A stretch of 64,000 nucleotides of DNA from Hyphochytrium catenoides (Eukaryota > Sar > Hyphochytriomycetes > Hyphochytriales > Hyphochytriaceae): NCBI GenBank assembly GCA_900088475.1, contig FLMG01001044.1, positions 1-64,000 of the forward strand. Direction: 5' to 3'. Positions 9,061 through 20,104 of this stretch are shown piece after piece. Position 1 is the first letter of the stretch; every line of letters starts with the position of its first letter. The notes under the pieces are model-generated. The model saw only the letters and a list, made by a program, of their open reading frames with translations. It was not told the DNA's origin and made no database searches. A program made the translations under genes and the position numbers.

Positions 9061-10205
9061 GGAGTGCTTTCTCTCAGCAGCCTTCTATCACAAACGCTTT
9101 AAGGCGAAACCACTGACTAAATGAGTATCAAATGAATCGTACTCCCCAGAAAAGCAGAATCTGGTCGTCTCTGCTGCTTACTGAACCCCTCCTCTGCACC
9201 CTTCTCCTCCTCGGATCCTACAGACGTTCCCCTACACAAAATAGAACATCCCCATAGTGAAAAAACGCGCGAGAGGAGTTTATGTTGCTTGACCGCTGCT
9301 TCAGCAAAACCACCTCCATGTCATCATGATCATCAGAACCTGCCGCAGCCCACCCCTCTTCCATCTAACAGGCAAGAAGTTTCGCAGTTTCTTTCTGGCA
9401 TTTGGTCTCTTATAAAGTGCAGTAGTGTTGAGTGCAAGTGTGCATAAAATTAGAGTGCATGGCAACATGAACATGATGGAGCAGCCGGATCCTCCGGCGG
9501 AGGACAATAAAGCAGGCGGCATTCCGCAACAAGCAGTTACGGAGTAAAGAAAGTTGGATTTGCTGAGTGCCAGAAGAGGACTCTCTGACGGCCAACTTTA
9601 CAACAATAAGTTATGGTAGCGGAACCGGTGGTGTTGCCGCTTCTTTTCGTTTGCTTTGCGAGTTGAGAAGTAGTGATATGCATGAAGTCCTTTTTGAGCT
9701 TATGGAGCTATTATTTTGAAGCTTTTGATATGAAGAACAACCATGAGTTGTCGCTGACTTCTCTTAACGATCGATGCTATGTTGCTAGAGCTACGTTTTC
9801 TTAATGCTGCTAGTGAGGAGCTGCTGCAAGAGGCAATCTCATCCGTACCCTGATGGCTGCGCTTCTGGCGCTAAGCGGCGGTTAGGAGTTAACAAATGAA
9901 GTTTTAGAATTTGGACGCAAAGTGGATGGCTAAAGGAAGTAGTAAGCTAAAAATGCAGGGAGTATAATTAGTAGAGAGAGAAGTGCGGCTGAATAGAGCG
10001 TGAAAAGATCCTGAGTTGTGGTGCTGAAGAAGTTGAAGAAGAAGGAAAGATATGCGTGGTCTCTCAGATATGGCCGTTTGCTGCTGGCTTTGTAGCCGAT
10101 AAAAAAGCCAAAGTCCAACAGAGTTGGAGTTTCAGCTGTTGTCTTCTGCTGATGTGTTTTTGTTCTAGGACAGAGTGTCAGTGACAAGTCTATAGAGGGG
10201 ATGTC
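9061..10205. other. Intergenic stretch, no gene recognised
   Basis: Neither strand shows a domain or a consistent splice pattern. Short minus-strand open frames at 9301-9595 and 9930-10187 are unremarkable in composition. Confidence 0.3.
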
Positions 10206-10266
10206 GGCTCATACGTGGACACTCTAGAGGAATAGAATAGAATCAGTGTACCATGTATGGCTTATT
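10206..10266 (-). repeat. Dispersed 60-bp repeat, copy 2 (inverted)
   Basis: This is the reverse-complement match to 6655-6714, from 'CATACGTGGACA' to 'CATGTATGGCTTA'. The two copies bracket the accessory region that contains the minus-strand LTR and copia pieces. Confidence 0.5.
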
Positions 10267-10324
10267 ATAAAAGAATCTATTATCATTCTAACCTAATTGG
10301 AAGTACGAAGGTCCCCGTCAGACT

Positions 10325-10837
10325 GTGGAGCTACAGTTTGTGCCAGTCCTCCGGGAGTCTTTTGGTGGTGCCATGCCCTACGTCCTGGCCTCTGTGCAAC
10401 AGCTGGTAAAGCTTAAGTGTGATCGTTCCGCTCTTGAGGCCTCCGGTCCTCTTGATCATTGGTCTCGGTTGGCAAAGTCTCGGACTCTTCATACCAGAAG
10501 CTCTTTCGCCATCCATGAAGCGAATGCGCTACAAATTCTGAAGCGTATTCCTCTTCAGCAGTTGGGCCCCGCTCTAGCTCGCGATGATGATGATGGTCTC
10601 GGCGCCACATCCCTTCCTTCTTTTCCTCCTCCGTCTCCTATTATAATTATTTTGGAAAAGTTCGACCATAATTCTCTTGTTCCTTATCCGACATTGATGG
10701 TGGCAGAGGAGGAGAACGCGTTAAAGAGTCCAGGGCTTTGTAGCTCTCCTCTCCTCTATATTTTCCTTCTTCCTCTCGTTCTTCTTTTCGTTCTTCTTCT
10801 CCTCCTCCTTCTTCTTCTTTTGCTTCTCTTTAGTTAG
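10325..10837 (+). CDS. Uncharacterised 170-codon ORF, doubtful
   Basis: I do not recognise this frame. The first 90 residues are of mixed composition and could be a real exon (it contains an ALQILKRIPLQQLGPAL helix-like run). A DDDDG stretch and proline/serine linker follow. The last 35 residues are almost only leucine, isoleucine and phenylalanine, encoded by a CTT/CTC repeat, so the hydrophobic tail is likely an artefact of the pyrimidine tract. There is no intron evidence and no homologous neighbour. It could equally be a chance frame in repeat-derived DNA. Confidence 0.15.
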   Translation: MELQFVPVLRESFGGAMPYVLASVQQLVKLKCDRSALEASGPLDHWSRLAKSRTLHTRSSFAIHEANALQILKRIPLQQLGPALARDDDDGLGATSLPSFPPPSPIIIILEKFDHNSLVPYPTLMVAEEENALKSPGLCSSPLLYIFLLPLVLLFVLLLLLLLLLLLLFS

Positions 10838-10842
10838 TTACA
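10738..10842 (+). repeat. Polypyrimidine CTT/CTC tract
   Basis: About 100 bases are almost entirely C and T with many CTT and CTC units. This is simple-sequence DNA capable of triplex formation in principle. Confidence 0.6.
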
Positions 10843-11286
10843 GAGGTCGCATTATATAGACAAATATAAAACTTCTGACTTGTGTTGCGGATTTATGGGC
10901 TTGCACCAAAATTCCGACATAAATCGATTTTTACCCTACTAACTGTGAGAATAGAATGCTGCTAGGAGACGCTGTGTTGAAGCCGACGTGCTTGCGGCGA
11001 TATACAATCTTTCGCTTCTTATTAGTAGAGAGGCTGAAGGGAGGGGTTCATTCGCCTTGGAACGAACACGTGATGAATTCCCTTTGAAACGCGATTAACG
11101 TCCCCACAGCAAACCTGCTGTTCACCAATCACCCACGGGCCCTCTTGAAGTCAGGGATATCTGCTTGTGTCGTTCAACATGTGTCACCCGTTGAACCTAC
11201 ATTAGCTTACGGATTCGAAACCTCCAAGTCCAGCATAATAGATTCTGTCGAAGGTAAACGGACTCTGCACAGCCAATGCTCAAGGA

Positions 11287-12128
11287 TCAGATGGCGCGCC
11301 TTGCTGTCAGTCTGTCATGAGGCGGTTCAGTAAGTGAGTGAGCGAAGATGAGTAGAACGAGATCCCTGGGTGCGAGTGCGGTACTCTCTTCTTTTCCCAG
11401 GTACTGAGACAACTCGATTTAGAAAGATGCTCACCGTGGCAAAAAAGTTACGATCCTGAATTTCAATTACCAGCTGCCGGGAGCTCGAAGCAAGGTATAC
11501 AGAGAAACGAAGGGTGCCCCGCGACTCATTGCCGAAGACAGAAATTACCGCTAGGTGGCCGCTCACTCTCTGGCCTTTGCGACACAGGAGCTGCTCGTCC
11601 TCTCCTGATTGTTGAAAGAATGTTTTGAGGATAGAATAAGTTTCTGTCAACTCTTGGAGTTTCCTCTCCCTGCTTCGACTTTCTCTTCATCAAGAAACCC
11701 TTTTGTACTAACAAACTGAGAGGACCGCGGCCCGATACTCTTTCCTACCTGGGTGCCTTGACGTCTGCCCACTGCGGGCAGAGTCAACAGACCGTGAACA
11801 ACCATCTGTTCGCGGTGATGGGGCAGGTGGTGACAGGTGGGCGCTTCTTTTGTCTGTCTGTCCAGGAGTAGAGAAACCATGCGTCAGGGGGCGTAACTTA
11901 TGCTCAAGGAGAGGAAAGCTCAGACCCGCAAGAGGTAATAAGACACAAAAGAATAGATGGAAGGGGAGTCAAGTGGCGCATTACCTCGAAAGCTTTCTGT
12001 TGAACGCCCGCGGCGGGCTCTTGCAGCTGATTGGAGCTAGGTCTCAGCTTCAAAGTCGGGACACCTGAGACTTCAATCTCAATTTGCTGGGCTTCTGCCA
12101 GCCTTCTACGCGGGGTGGAGCAACTCAT
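11287..12128 (-). CDS. Small coiled-coil/globular protein, possibly Csm1/Pcs1-like
   Basis: Proposed exons on the minus strand: 12128-11985 (48 codons, start ATG at 12128, donor GTAATG); one around 11860-11751 (serine/proline-rich, donor GTAGGA); one from about 11673 to about 11475; and a last one ending TGA at 11287. Phases agree when the third exon begins at AAAGTCGAAG. The protein would have a disordered basic N-terminus, a short helical stretch (ERKLQELTETYSIL) and a compact beta-rich domain (GTLRFSVYL). A helix followed by such a domain resembles the C-terminal domain of monopolin Csm1/Pcs1 or Spc24/25-type kinetochore proteins. This is a pattern-level guess from a weakly conserved family. 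Known: Csm1/Pcs1 act at kinetochores and rDNA. The exon model, especially the last intron, is uncertain. Confidence 0.4.
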
Positions 12129-13338
12129 TCTTTGTAGAACTCTGTGTTTCTGTTCATTCAAGAAATTTGAAGGCCTTTTTCTACCACAGAGTCTCCTCCG
12201 TCCTCCTCCTCTTGTTAAGAAAGCTAGGCCTATTAGCCGGCTCGGCTGGGCAGAATTGCACCAAAGGGAAGACCAGCACACAATGTAGTTCGGTGGAGGA
12301 TGAGGAGAGAGAGGATAGGTGGTGGCATCATGATGTCTGCGACCGCTATTGCTGATGTCGCCTATGGGCGACCTAGAAGAAAGGTACCGGAAGTGCCACA
12401 ACGCTTGCGAAGGGCTCATAAAGAGAGGAAGACGAGGGAGATAGACGAAGAACGGCGAGGAGTGAAGTCCAATATAGAGTGGAGTCCAGAACAGCTCTCT
12501 GTACGATCCAAAAGTAGAGCCCTTAGAACTGCGAGCAAGCGATAAACGAGACTGCTGAGGAAACAGGAGGGCATAATGATGTCCCGAGAGAACAGCTAGC
12601 TCTCCAGACGCGCACTCAATGTGCTCATCCTTGTGGTTTTGCTAGGGCCGTCTCGCGGCGCAGGCTATTGTTACCGTGGAACTACTCGCTTCAGTTTCCT
12701 GAGTTGCAGCGTTTCTACTCTTCATCTGTTACCTCATTAACATCAGTACGTTGCTTGCCTAACTGCAGCGATCCTACGGAGGAAGACGACTGGCTAAAGG
12801 TAGTAGGCTCCTCATCAGAAAGAACGGGTCAGCTCGCTCTAGGCTCCCTTCTGGTCCATCTGGATCCAGATCACAGATCACACCTTCCACCCTTGTACTA
12901 CATACTCGGCCAGGGGCAGGGTCCCTGGAGTGGGAGGAACCATCAATGCTCTCCCCTGCGGCTCTAGGAACTACATACTGTACAAGCAGTAACGACCCAA
13001 CCTAACTAGCGGTTAGCGGCCTCCGGTGGGCGTCTGTTCAGTGTCTCACTCACTTCCCTCCTCCTTCCTCCTCCTCAACAGTTCCTGTTAACCTGTAGAG
13101 AGGTTGTTCCCCGTCATCCCCGCCACTGTGACCTCGATCCCGTAAAGTCTGTCGGTGCGGCCATGGCCAGGGAACCTGCGGCAGGCAGGGCGACCAGGAT
13201 TGAAGACTTTAGAAATCAGTGGCAAGAAGAGATAAATTGGACGCCCTGTGACCCCTAATAATCTCAAGCGCGAGGCGTGAGGGGTGGCCGGCCCAGCAAC
13301 AACGAACCTAGACTTCTGCAGCACCAAAGATTAACCCA
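12129..13338. other. Intergenic stretch between divergent genes
   Basis: It lies between the minus-strand gene ending its 5' side at 12128 and the LC8 start at 13339, so it should hold two promoters. Open frames at 12300-12545 and 12668-12967 show no recognisable domain. TCCTCCTCC-type runs occur near 12190 and 13060. Confidence 0.35.
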
Positions 13339-13885
13339 TTGACGGATAAACAAAACTCCAGCAAGTTCTCGTTGCTAACGCTGGGAAACATGAGCGGCGC
13401 CACGCCCGTCATCAAGAGCTCCATGATGCCTTCGGACATGCAGAAGAAAGCCATTGACATTGCGATTGAGGCGCTTACGAAGGAGCAAACGCACACGGTA
13501 TGCGAATTTTCCCCTCGGCGCATCGAAATTTCTTAGTGGGCGTTCGCCTGCGTGTCACTTGTTCGTATAACTTGTCTGGCCACTCTGCCCTTCAGTAGGG
13601 ACGGTTCTCCGGTCTTCACCTTCTTGAGTCTGAGCTACTCTACCGTTCGTCTTTCTTGTCTCCACATTGCGTTTTGGCGTTTCTGAGCTCTCCGTATCTA
13701 TCCTTCGTCGATCACCTTAGGATGTGGCAGCCCACATCCGCTCCAAGTTTGTCGAGCACTATGGAGGCGCACCATGGCACTGCTTTGTGGGAAGGAACTT
13801 CGGGTGCTTCGTGACTCATGAACGAAGTAAGTTCATCTACTTCTACGTTGGGCAGATTGGGATCTGCCTGTTCGCTAGCGCATAA
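13339..13885 (+). CDS. DYNLL: Dynein light chain LC8 (DYNLL)
   Basis: There are two exons, 13339-13497 (53 codons) and 13721-13885 (54 codons plus TAA), with a GTATGC...CTTAG intron of 223 nt in phase 0, giving 107 residues. The first exon carries the LC8 N-terminal helix (SSMMPSDMQKKAIDIAIEAL). The second carries the family signature APWHCFVGRNFGCFVTHE and the C-terminal strand KFIYFYVGQIGICLF. LC8 is a homodimeric hub that binds short linear motifs in dynein intermediate chain and many other partners. Canonical LC8 has about 89 residues. Here an N-terminal extension of roughly 20 residues precedes the conserved core, and an internal ATG (Met18) could be an alternative start. The gene is convergent with the kinesin gene, 184 nt apart. 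Confidence 0.93.
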
Positions 13886-14069
13886 GAATCCGCCAGATGC
13901 AAGACAACCCCCTAAACAAGCAACCAAGTACTTTACACACCGGGAAGAAAAAGAGATTCTTCCTGCATAGAGCAAGTGCCTCTACTTCGCTTCTCTCTAT
14001 GTCTTCCCTTTAAATAACGGGGTTCGGTCATGCATAAACTCTCTCCTTCCTACTTTCATGCTAAAACAA

Positions 14070-17000
14070 CTAAAGATTTTGCGGTAGACTTTCTACTTCC
14101 CCAGACTTCTCATCAATGAAGCGTGCAGCCTTTTCCCGTGGAAGCAACCTTCGTGTCTTCAACTTGATTCCGGCTTTGTCTGTCTGCCCGTCGGTTACTC
14201 CGCCCTCTGGAGCCACCCTACTGTTGGCCTCTCTTCGCGTAATGTCAGACAGGGCCGCTCTTTCTTTCTCCTTGACGCTTGAGGTGGAGCTCGACTTGCG
14301 CTTCTGTCGTGGCTCCTGCATCACCGTAGACAAGGTGGGGGTGTTAAGGAAGTGCATCTTTGGCATTGACGGCTCCTTGTGGTGATACTCGAGGGTACGG
14401 TTGTAAGAAGGGAACGGTTTTGCAAAAAAAGAGAACGAGGCAGAAGAGCTCGGTTATGATGGAGGGTAAAAGGAGGCAAGCCAAGCCATGAATTGAAAAC
14501 TGAAAGATAACAACTCACTACACTGTTGAAATATGTATAGGGACAATACAGAGGGGATGAGATGATAGCGGAAGAACCGCAATGTTATGTACCTGCTCCA
14601 AGCCGGGCCGGTTTAAGCATCGCTCTGCATGACAACTGCAGTCTTCAGACAGACAGAAATTTCCGCTTTTTTTGCACTTACAGCTCTTGGTAGCGCATTT
14701 CCCTTTACATTCGCAGCCCTTGCAGCTTTTCAGTAACAAGGTGTCCAGCTCTTCCATTAGCTCCTACCCGTGCGCAGCAGGAGGCGTTTAGCCATGCGAA
14801 CAGTACTTGGCTCGTTTTCATCAAATTTCACTCTTACCGTTTCGAAGGCTGAGGCGTTAGATTCCATTGACTCCCTAGATTCTTGGGCTTTAGAGCTCTG
14901 CGTAGAAATTCGCTGTTTTCTATTGTTTCGCTTCGCCCCTTCAACCTTCTTACGCTTGCGGACTGGGCGCCGCGGAGTTTCCGTATAGCTTGAGTCTGAG
15001 TACCTTTCTTCCTCCTCCCCGTCCTCTTCCTCACTTTCCTCCGTTATCTCCTCTGCTGACTCATCCTTAATCACCCTCTTTCTGTTGGTGCTTGGTTTCC
15101 TTCCCATGCTTGATTTTAGCGCTTCCTCAAGAGTAATTCGAATCTGATGAGTAACAGTTAGGTATGAGGAGTGCCCTACCGAAGGAAGAGGGAAGACTCA
15201 CCTTCTCTTCGTATTCTTGTTGCTGCTGAACTAGCTCTCTCTCATGCCGCAATTTATCCGACTTCATGGTCGCCACGGTCTGGAGGCAGATAGGTATATG
15301 GCTGATCAGAGAGTGGAGCTAAAGTTGAACTACTTCTTTCGTCTGCCGTATATGTTACCTTGCTGAGTTGCTCCTCCAGCTCGATCAAGCGTTGTTCCAC
15401 CCCCATCGCTCGATTCTTCTCAAGACGCTCACGTGCCCACTGGCTGAACAGCCACTGCATATGAGGAGTTAAGTTCTTTTTTTACATCGTCTAAGAGCAA
15501 GGTGGTTTGACTGACCTTCAGGACTGCCTTTGCCTCTAACGTACTTCGAATCTGTTCCCAGCGTTGGCTAACTCCTCCCTGCAAAGTGTCTCCTCGCTCA
15601 ATTGCAGCCAACTTACTTTGAAGCTCAGCTACATCTCTGGATCTCTCCTTCATCTCTTGAAGCGTCCGGCACAACTCCTCACCGCGTAAGCCCGTGCTCT
15701 GGAGTAGTTCGGCCTTTTTCGCTTTGAAGTCGTTGACAAAACACAAAATGGCTGGTAAATATTCAATCTGCCTTCATTGCAGTCGCATTCACTTTTACTT
15801 AACATCAACACGACAAGACCGAAGCCGCAAGGTTAGTAGACCGATCGCCTTGATGGACTGAGAGAGACCTCTACACGCACACTAAAGTAGGGAAAAAACA
15901 CCAAGACACCGGACCCTCACCAAGACTTCTTCTGGCTTCCATATGCTCCTTCAATGCGGCTTTCGCCTGTTGCACCGTGACCGAGATCTCCAATTCGCGC
16001 TCTAGGGCTGCAGTGAGTGCCTCTAGGTCAAAAGATGCACCCATCCGCATGGCGCTGGCATTCGACTTCTTCTGCATTAAGTCTTTCATTTTCTTTGTGA
16101 CCTGTGAGACTTCCTCAGCCTTTCGCCGCAGTACGTTCTGTTGCTTGATATTTAAGGCCTGCCAGTGTCAAGGTCAATATAGGAGTACAACCGCAGATGG
16201 TGAGAAAGAGTGGGGCAGTACGGAAGGGAAAGATCGGCTCTTGACTAATACAGATAAGCGAGTAACGCGAACCTCCAGCTTCTGAAGCTGATAGTCCTTC
16301 CGCTGACCCTGGCGCTTAAGATTCGCGATCTCTTTTTCTTTCTCTTTTTGATGATGTTTTAGACTCTCCATTTCCTGTCGCAGCTGTCTTTGTACCGCAA
16401 TCTTCTGCTTTTTCAGATTGTCCAGTTCTTGCTATCATAGCGTTTCAGCGATCACAATGCAAAGGGGAGAAAATGTTCCTGCAAAAGCACAATAAGCAAC
16501 CTGGGCGTTACCTGGACTGACAAAACTTTCTGGTCACTTTTCTCTTTAAGCTTTCGCATTTTCTCGGCGTCAGCGTGATTCTTTTTCATGGCGCGAAGAT
16601 CTTTTTCTAGGCTTGCAATCCTGGCAGGGTTCGGAAGGTGTGAAGAGTTAACAAGATCAATTTGGCGTTCTCTTCCCTATAACCTGAGCTCAGCGGAAGA
16701 ACAGGGAGGGAATCTGGCAGTTCTGAGGAACATTATTCTTACTTTTCCTCATATTTCTGCAGTTTGTAGGTTTTCGGGTCATGTTCTAGCTGCTGCTTGG
16801 TACCACGAAGGTCGCGTTGTAACTGCTCTCTTTCTTTCTCCAGGTACATAATCTGCTGTTCCATCGTCTTGATAGCTTCTTCGTAGTGCCGACTATATCG
16901 AAATAAGAATTCGCCTCACATTAACAAAGAGCAAGAAAAGAAGAAACACTCTTCTGTAGGTTTGTCATACTTACTCATTTAGACGAGAAAGTGCCTCATC

Positions 17001-20000
17001 AGTGTGGAACATTGTCTCCAAGAGCTTTTCCTTCTGCAAGATCGCGTCCGAGATGTTCTTTTGCAACGTATTTTCATAAAAGGACACAGTGACGAACACA
17101 TAAGGACAGTGCGTCCGAACGAATAGCAGATAGAGACGCAAACCTCCAGCTCAAACTCCAAGAGCTTTTGATTCTCCTTAGACTCCATCTCAAACGAATC
17201 AGGTTCTGTTTCGACAGCTTGGGTCCATAAGTCAGAACGTCTAGATTCATTTTCAGCACTTACGTTCCCCGTCTTTCTTGGGGCTGCTTGCCTCCTCGTT
17301 CTGCTTATTATTGCTGTTGGTCAGCTGTATTTGCTCCTCCAGCTCCATAATTCGGCGGAGGTACGGCTCCAGCACGTCAACTCCCTGGGACTGACAGCAG
17401 CTATTGTGAATATTCATGGGTGCATCTTATTTGAGCTTTTCTCCTTATGCCCACCTGCTGACCATCTGATGACTGAGCCTTTAAAGGGCCAGAACTTTCC
17501 ACAATCAGCTTCAACTGTAAAACTTCTTCTGTGCGCATTTTCAGCATCTGTTCCATCTTCATAACCTTGGCCTTCAGCTCCAGTATCAACTCGTTCTTTG
17601 CTTGCTCTCCTTCCTGTTGGGGGATAGACACAATAAGGAAGAGGGCGAGAAGAAATGTAAGTGAGATTTGATTCCTGCGGTACTATTGCTTTAAACGCAA
17701 TTTGAAAGCTTACTCTGGATGAGATCACCCCTCTTGATTGCAGAAGCTGGAGCTGTAAGAGGTGAATTTGTTGTTTCAGCCGAAGCAGCTCCGCCGAGTT
17801 AGGATCACGGTTAACCTGACCACCACTTTCCGATGAGACTGGCTGTGCCAAAAAGGAGTGTGGTACATCTATGCCCGAGACCTACCACAGCCTTGTTCTC
17901 AATATTACGCGCCCTGTTTGCGTAGCGGAGAGTGTTCACAGTCTCTTCAAAGTTGACATCAGCCGGACTGACGCAGGCTAAACAAGGGCAAGGGCAGCAG
18001 TGTCATGGGACATCAACGGACTAGGTAAGAAGGGGATACGAGCGTGAACCTATCATAAGCGTCCGACTATTCCCTCCCAAGCTATCTTGTAACAATCTTG
18101 TAATCTTTGCATCTCTATAGGGCACATGTGTGGCTCCACCCTGGCGTTTTGGGTCACCCAGCGCTGATATTACGTTTCCTAAGGCGAGTAGCCCCTTATT
18201 GATGCTGATGCCTGGATGAAGATCAGGTGGGGATGATGTTTAGAGGCAACTCCCTTCCTCAAGAGAGCTGAAGACTTCATTCGGTACTATCGTCTTTGGT
18301 CCCGCAATCAGAGTCCTCCTACCTTCCTTCATCCTGTCGCCCACGGCTTTCGTTCTCTTTGCCCGCTCTGAGCCTGCTAAGTCCACCAGATGCAGCTTCG
18401 AGAATTTGAAGTCATCTTGACAGCCAGCAGAGCCATATGGAATGATAAGTCGGTGTTACACAAGTGCGAAAGTGAGAGAAAAGCAAGATCACGGCTAAGA
18501 GAAATGATAAAAGTGGATAAAATTCCCGGTCTCATATTCACAAGCCTGTCGCTTATCAAGATCTGTAGAACGGTGAACAGTTCTGCAAAAGAATTTCTCC
18601 TACCAGGATCATCCTCGGGCTGCTGCTGCATGGAGATAGTGCAAATGGCGTGCGAACGGGAGGAATGAAGGTTCATGGAGGTACTGCCTGTTGCCCTCAA
18701 CATTGATCCCTGGCGCAGTAGGGTGGCCACTTCTTCCCAGGAGACAACTTCCCTCTCGGTCAAGCCTGCGACGATGATGCCTAGCTTTGGGTCCTCTCTT
18801 ATGGCTAAGGGCTTTGCTGATGGGCGCGAGGCAGGGGCAAGCAGATCCTTGATGTCTTCGTTGTGAATCTGGAGAGATATATTTTCGGTCGGAGTTAATT
18901 TCCCTGCTTAGAAGACTAAGATCTTATGACATAGGGTAGAAGCTATCAGCCTTAGGTGGTGGAAACCATAGAAGCTGTCGAACTCGAAGGTTTTAAAGAA
19001 GCGATAGTTACAGCAGGGGCTAACCTCAAGGTACGAAAGTCGCACCACGAAACGTGTGTGCGTCCGCCGTTGGTCAATGTCCGAGAATATCTATGGTGAC
19101 AAAGAGGGGTCACGTGAGCATCATATCATTCAGAAGGATTCCTATATAGCGCCAGTAACTTCCAAATTCTTTCACGTATGCGTGAAGCCAGCCCTTTGTG
19201 CCTTTCTCTGTCCTGACACCGTCTCTCTTGCAGGCAACTGATATTTTGGTCAGTACTGCACCTGCATTAAGGCCTTTGGAATGACGCCATTATGCTCCGC
19301 TTCCGAGGCAAAGCCACTTCCCATCGTGAAGCTGTAGAAGAACCAAGCAAGCGCAGGCGTATATCAGGATATAGGAGATTTCACAACGTTCATCTAACTT
19401 ACGTCTTCCCAGAGCCTGTCTGACCGTAAGCAAAAATGGTGGCGTTGTAGCCCTGCATGAAGCTTCGGATTAAGGGAAGGGCCCCTTCGATGTAAACTCT
19501 TTCCTAATGTAAGTACCGCCGAGTTTTGGTAAGACGTTGAGGTAATGGAAACATAAGGCAAGATGAGTAAGCCTAAGAAGAGCAACGCTAGTGACATGTA
19601 ATCTGTTTACTTCAACAAAGCTTATATGCTCCCTCTCACCTGGGAGGCGGACTGATCAAAGACCATGTCAAAGGTGAACCTCTGTTCACCCCTAAGGCAG
19701 ATCTGACAACGAAAGTAAGATATTAAGTTAGATAAGGGCCATCGGATATCTTGGAAAGTTGCACGGAAGACAGCATAATTGAGACAAGAAAGTACCCAAA
19801 GAAGATGCTCAGAAGGTGCGGGTAGAAGCAGATGCTGACGCACCTCCCGCCGGTTATGGTCCACCTCCACGCACTCTGCGCAACCTTCAGAAAGTTCTGA
19901 GGGAACCAGCGGGCGCACGCGCACGCAGACTTTCACGCAGGCACTGGCTTCCTCGCCCGTTCTACCAGGGAGTTGATGGGGCTGCTGCTCCTGTGGAGAG

Positions 20001-20104
20001 CCTATGAGTTGAAATACTAGAAGGTAAGGTAATCAAAGCGGCCATACCTCCTCATCTGGAGGCCGAGTAGAGCTCAACATCTTATGGTCTTCTGCCACAG
20101 ACAT
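14070..20104 (-). CDS. KIF4: Chromokinesin, kinesin-4 family (KIF4-like)
   Basis: About 25 exons on the minus strand give a protein of roughly 1,200 residues, close to human KIF4A. The start ATG is at 20104 and the stop at 14070. The N-terminal motor shows CVRVRPL, the P-loop GQTGSGKT (near 19.42 kb), switch [10 protein letters not shown] (near 18.66 kb), switch [11 protein letters not shown] (near 18.37 kb) and the neck-proximal [16 protein letters not shown] (near 18.1 kb). A long coiled coil rich in E, K, Q and L follows (17.8-15.3 kb), then an acidic/basic nuclear segment, and a cysteine-rich CXC domain with [19 protein letters not shown] (near 14.7 kb). That domain is the hallmark of KIF4 and in animals supports Fe-S cluster and chromatin binding. 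The C-terminal exon is serine- and lysine-rich. Known role: chromosome condensation and spindle midzone length control. One alternative reading keeps the 74-nt intron 14837-14764 and stops at 14757. Confidence 0.92.
14595..14735 (-). other. CXC (tesmin/TSO1-like) cysteine-rich domain of the kinesin
   Basis: About 13 cysteines occur in roughly 45 residues, in C-x2-C, C-x3-C and C-x-C spacing, ending with [13 protein letters not shown]. It is encoded mainly by the penultimate exon (14763-14595), preceded by a short 74-nt intron. In KIF4 proteins this region is a single CRD. Its presence separates this gene from kinesin-4 members of the KIF7/KIF27 and KIF21 types. Confidence 0.8.

Noticed and set aside
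12668-12967. 99-codon plus-strand ORF
   Set aside because: No domain, no splice partners and no frame continuity were found; it is probably chance.
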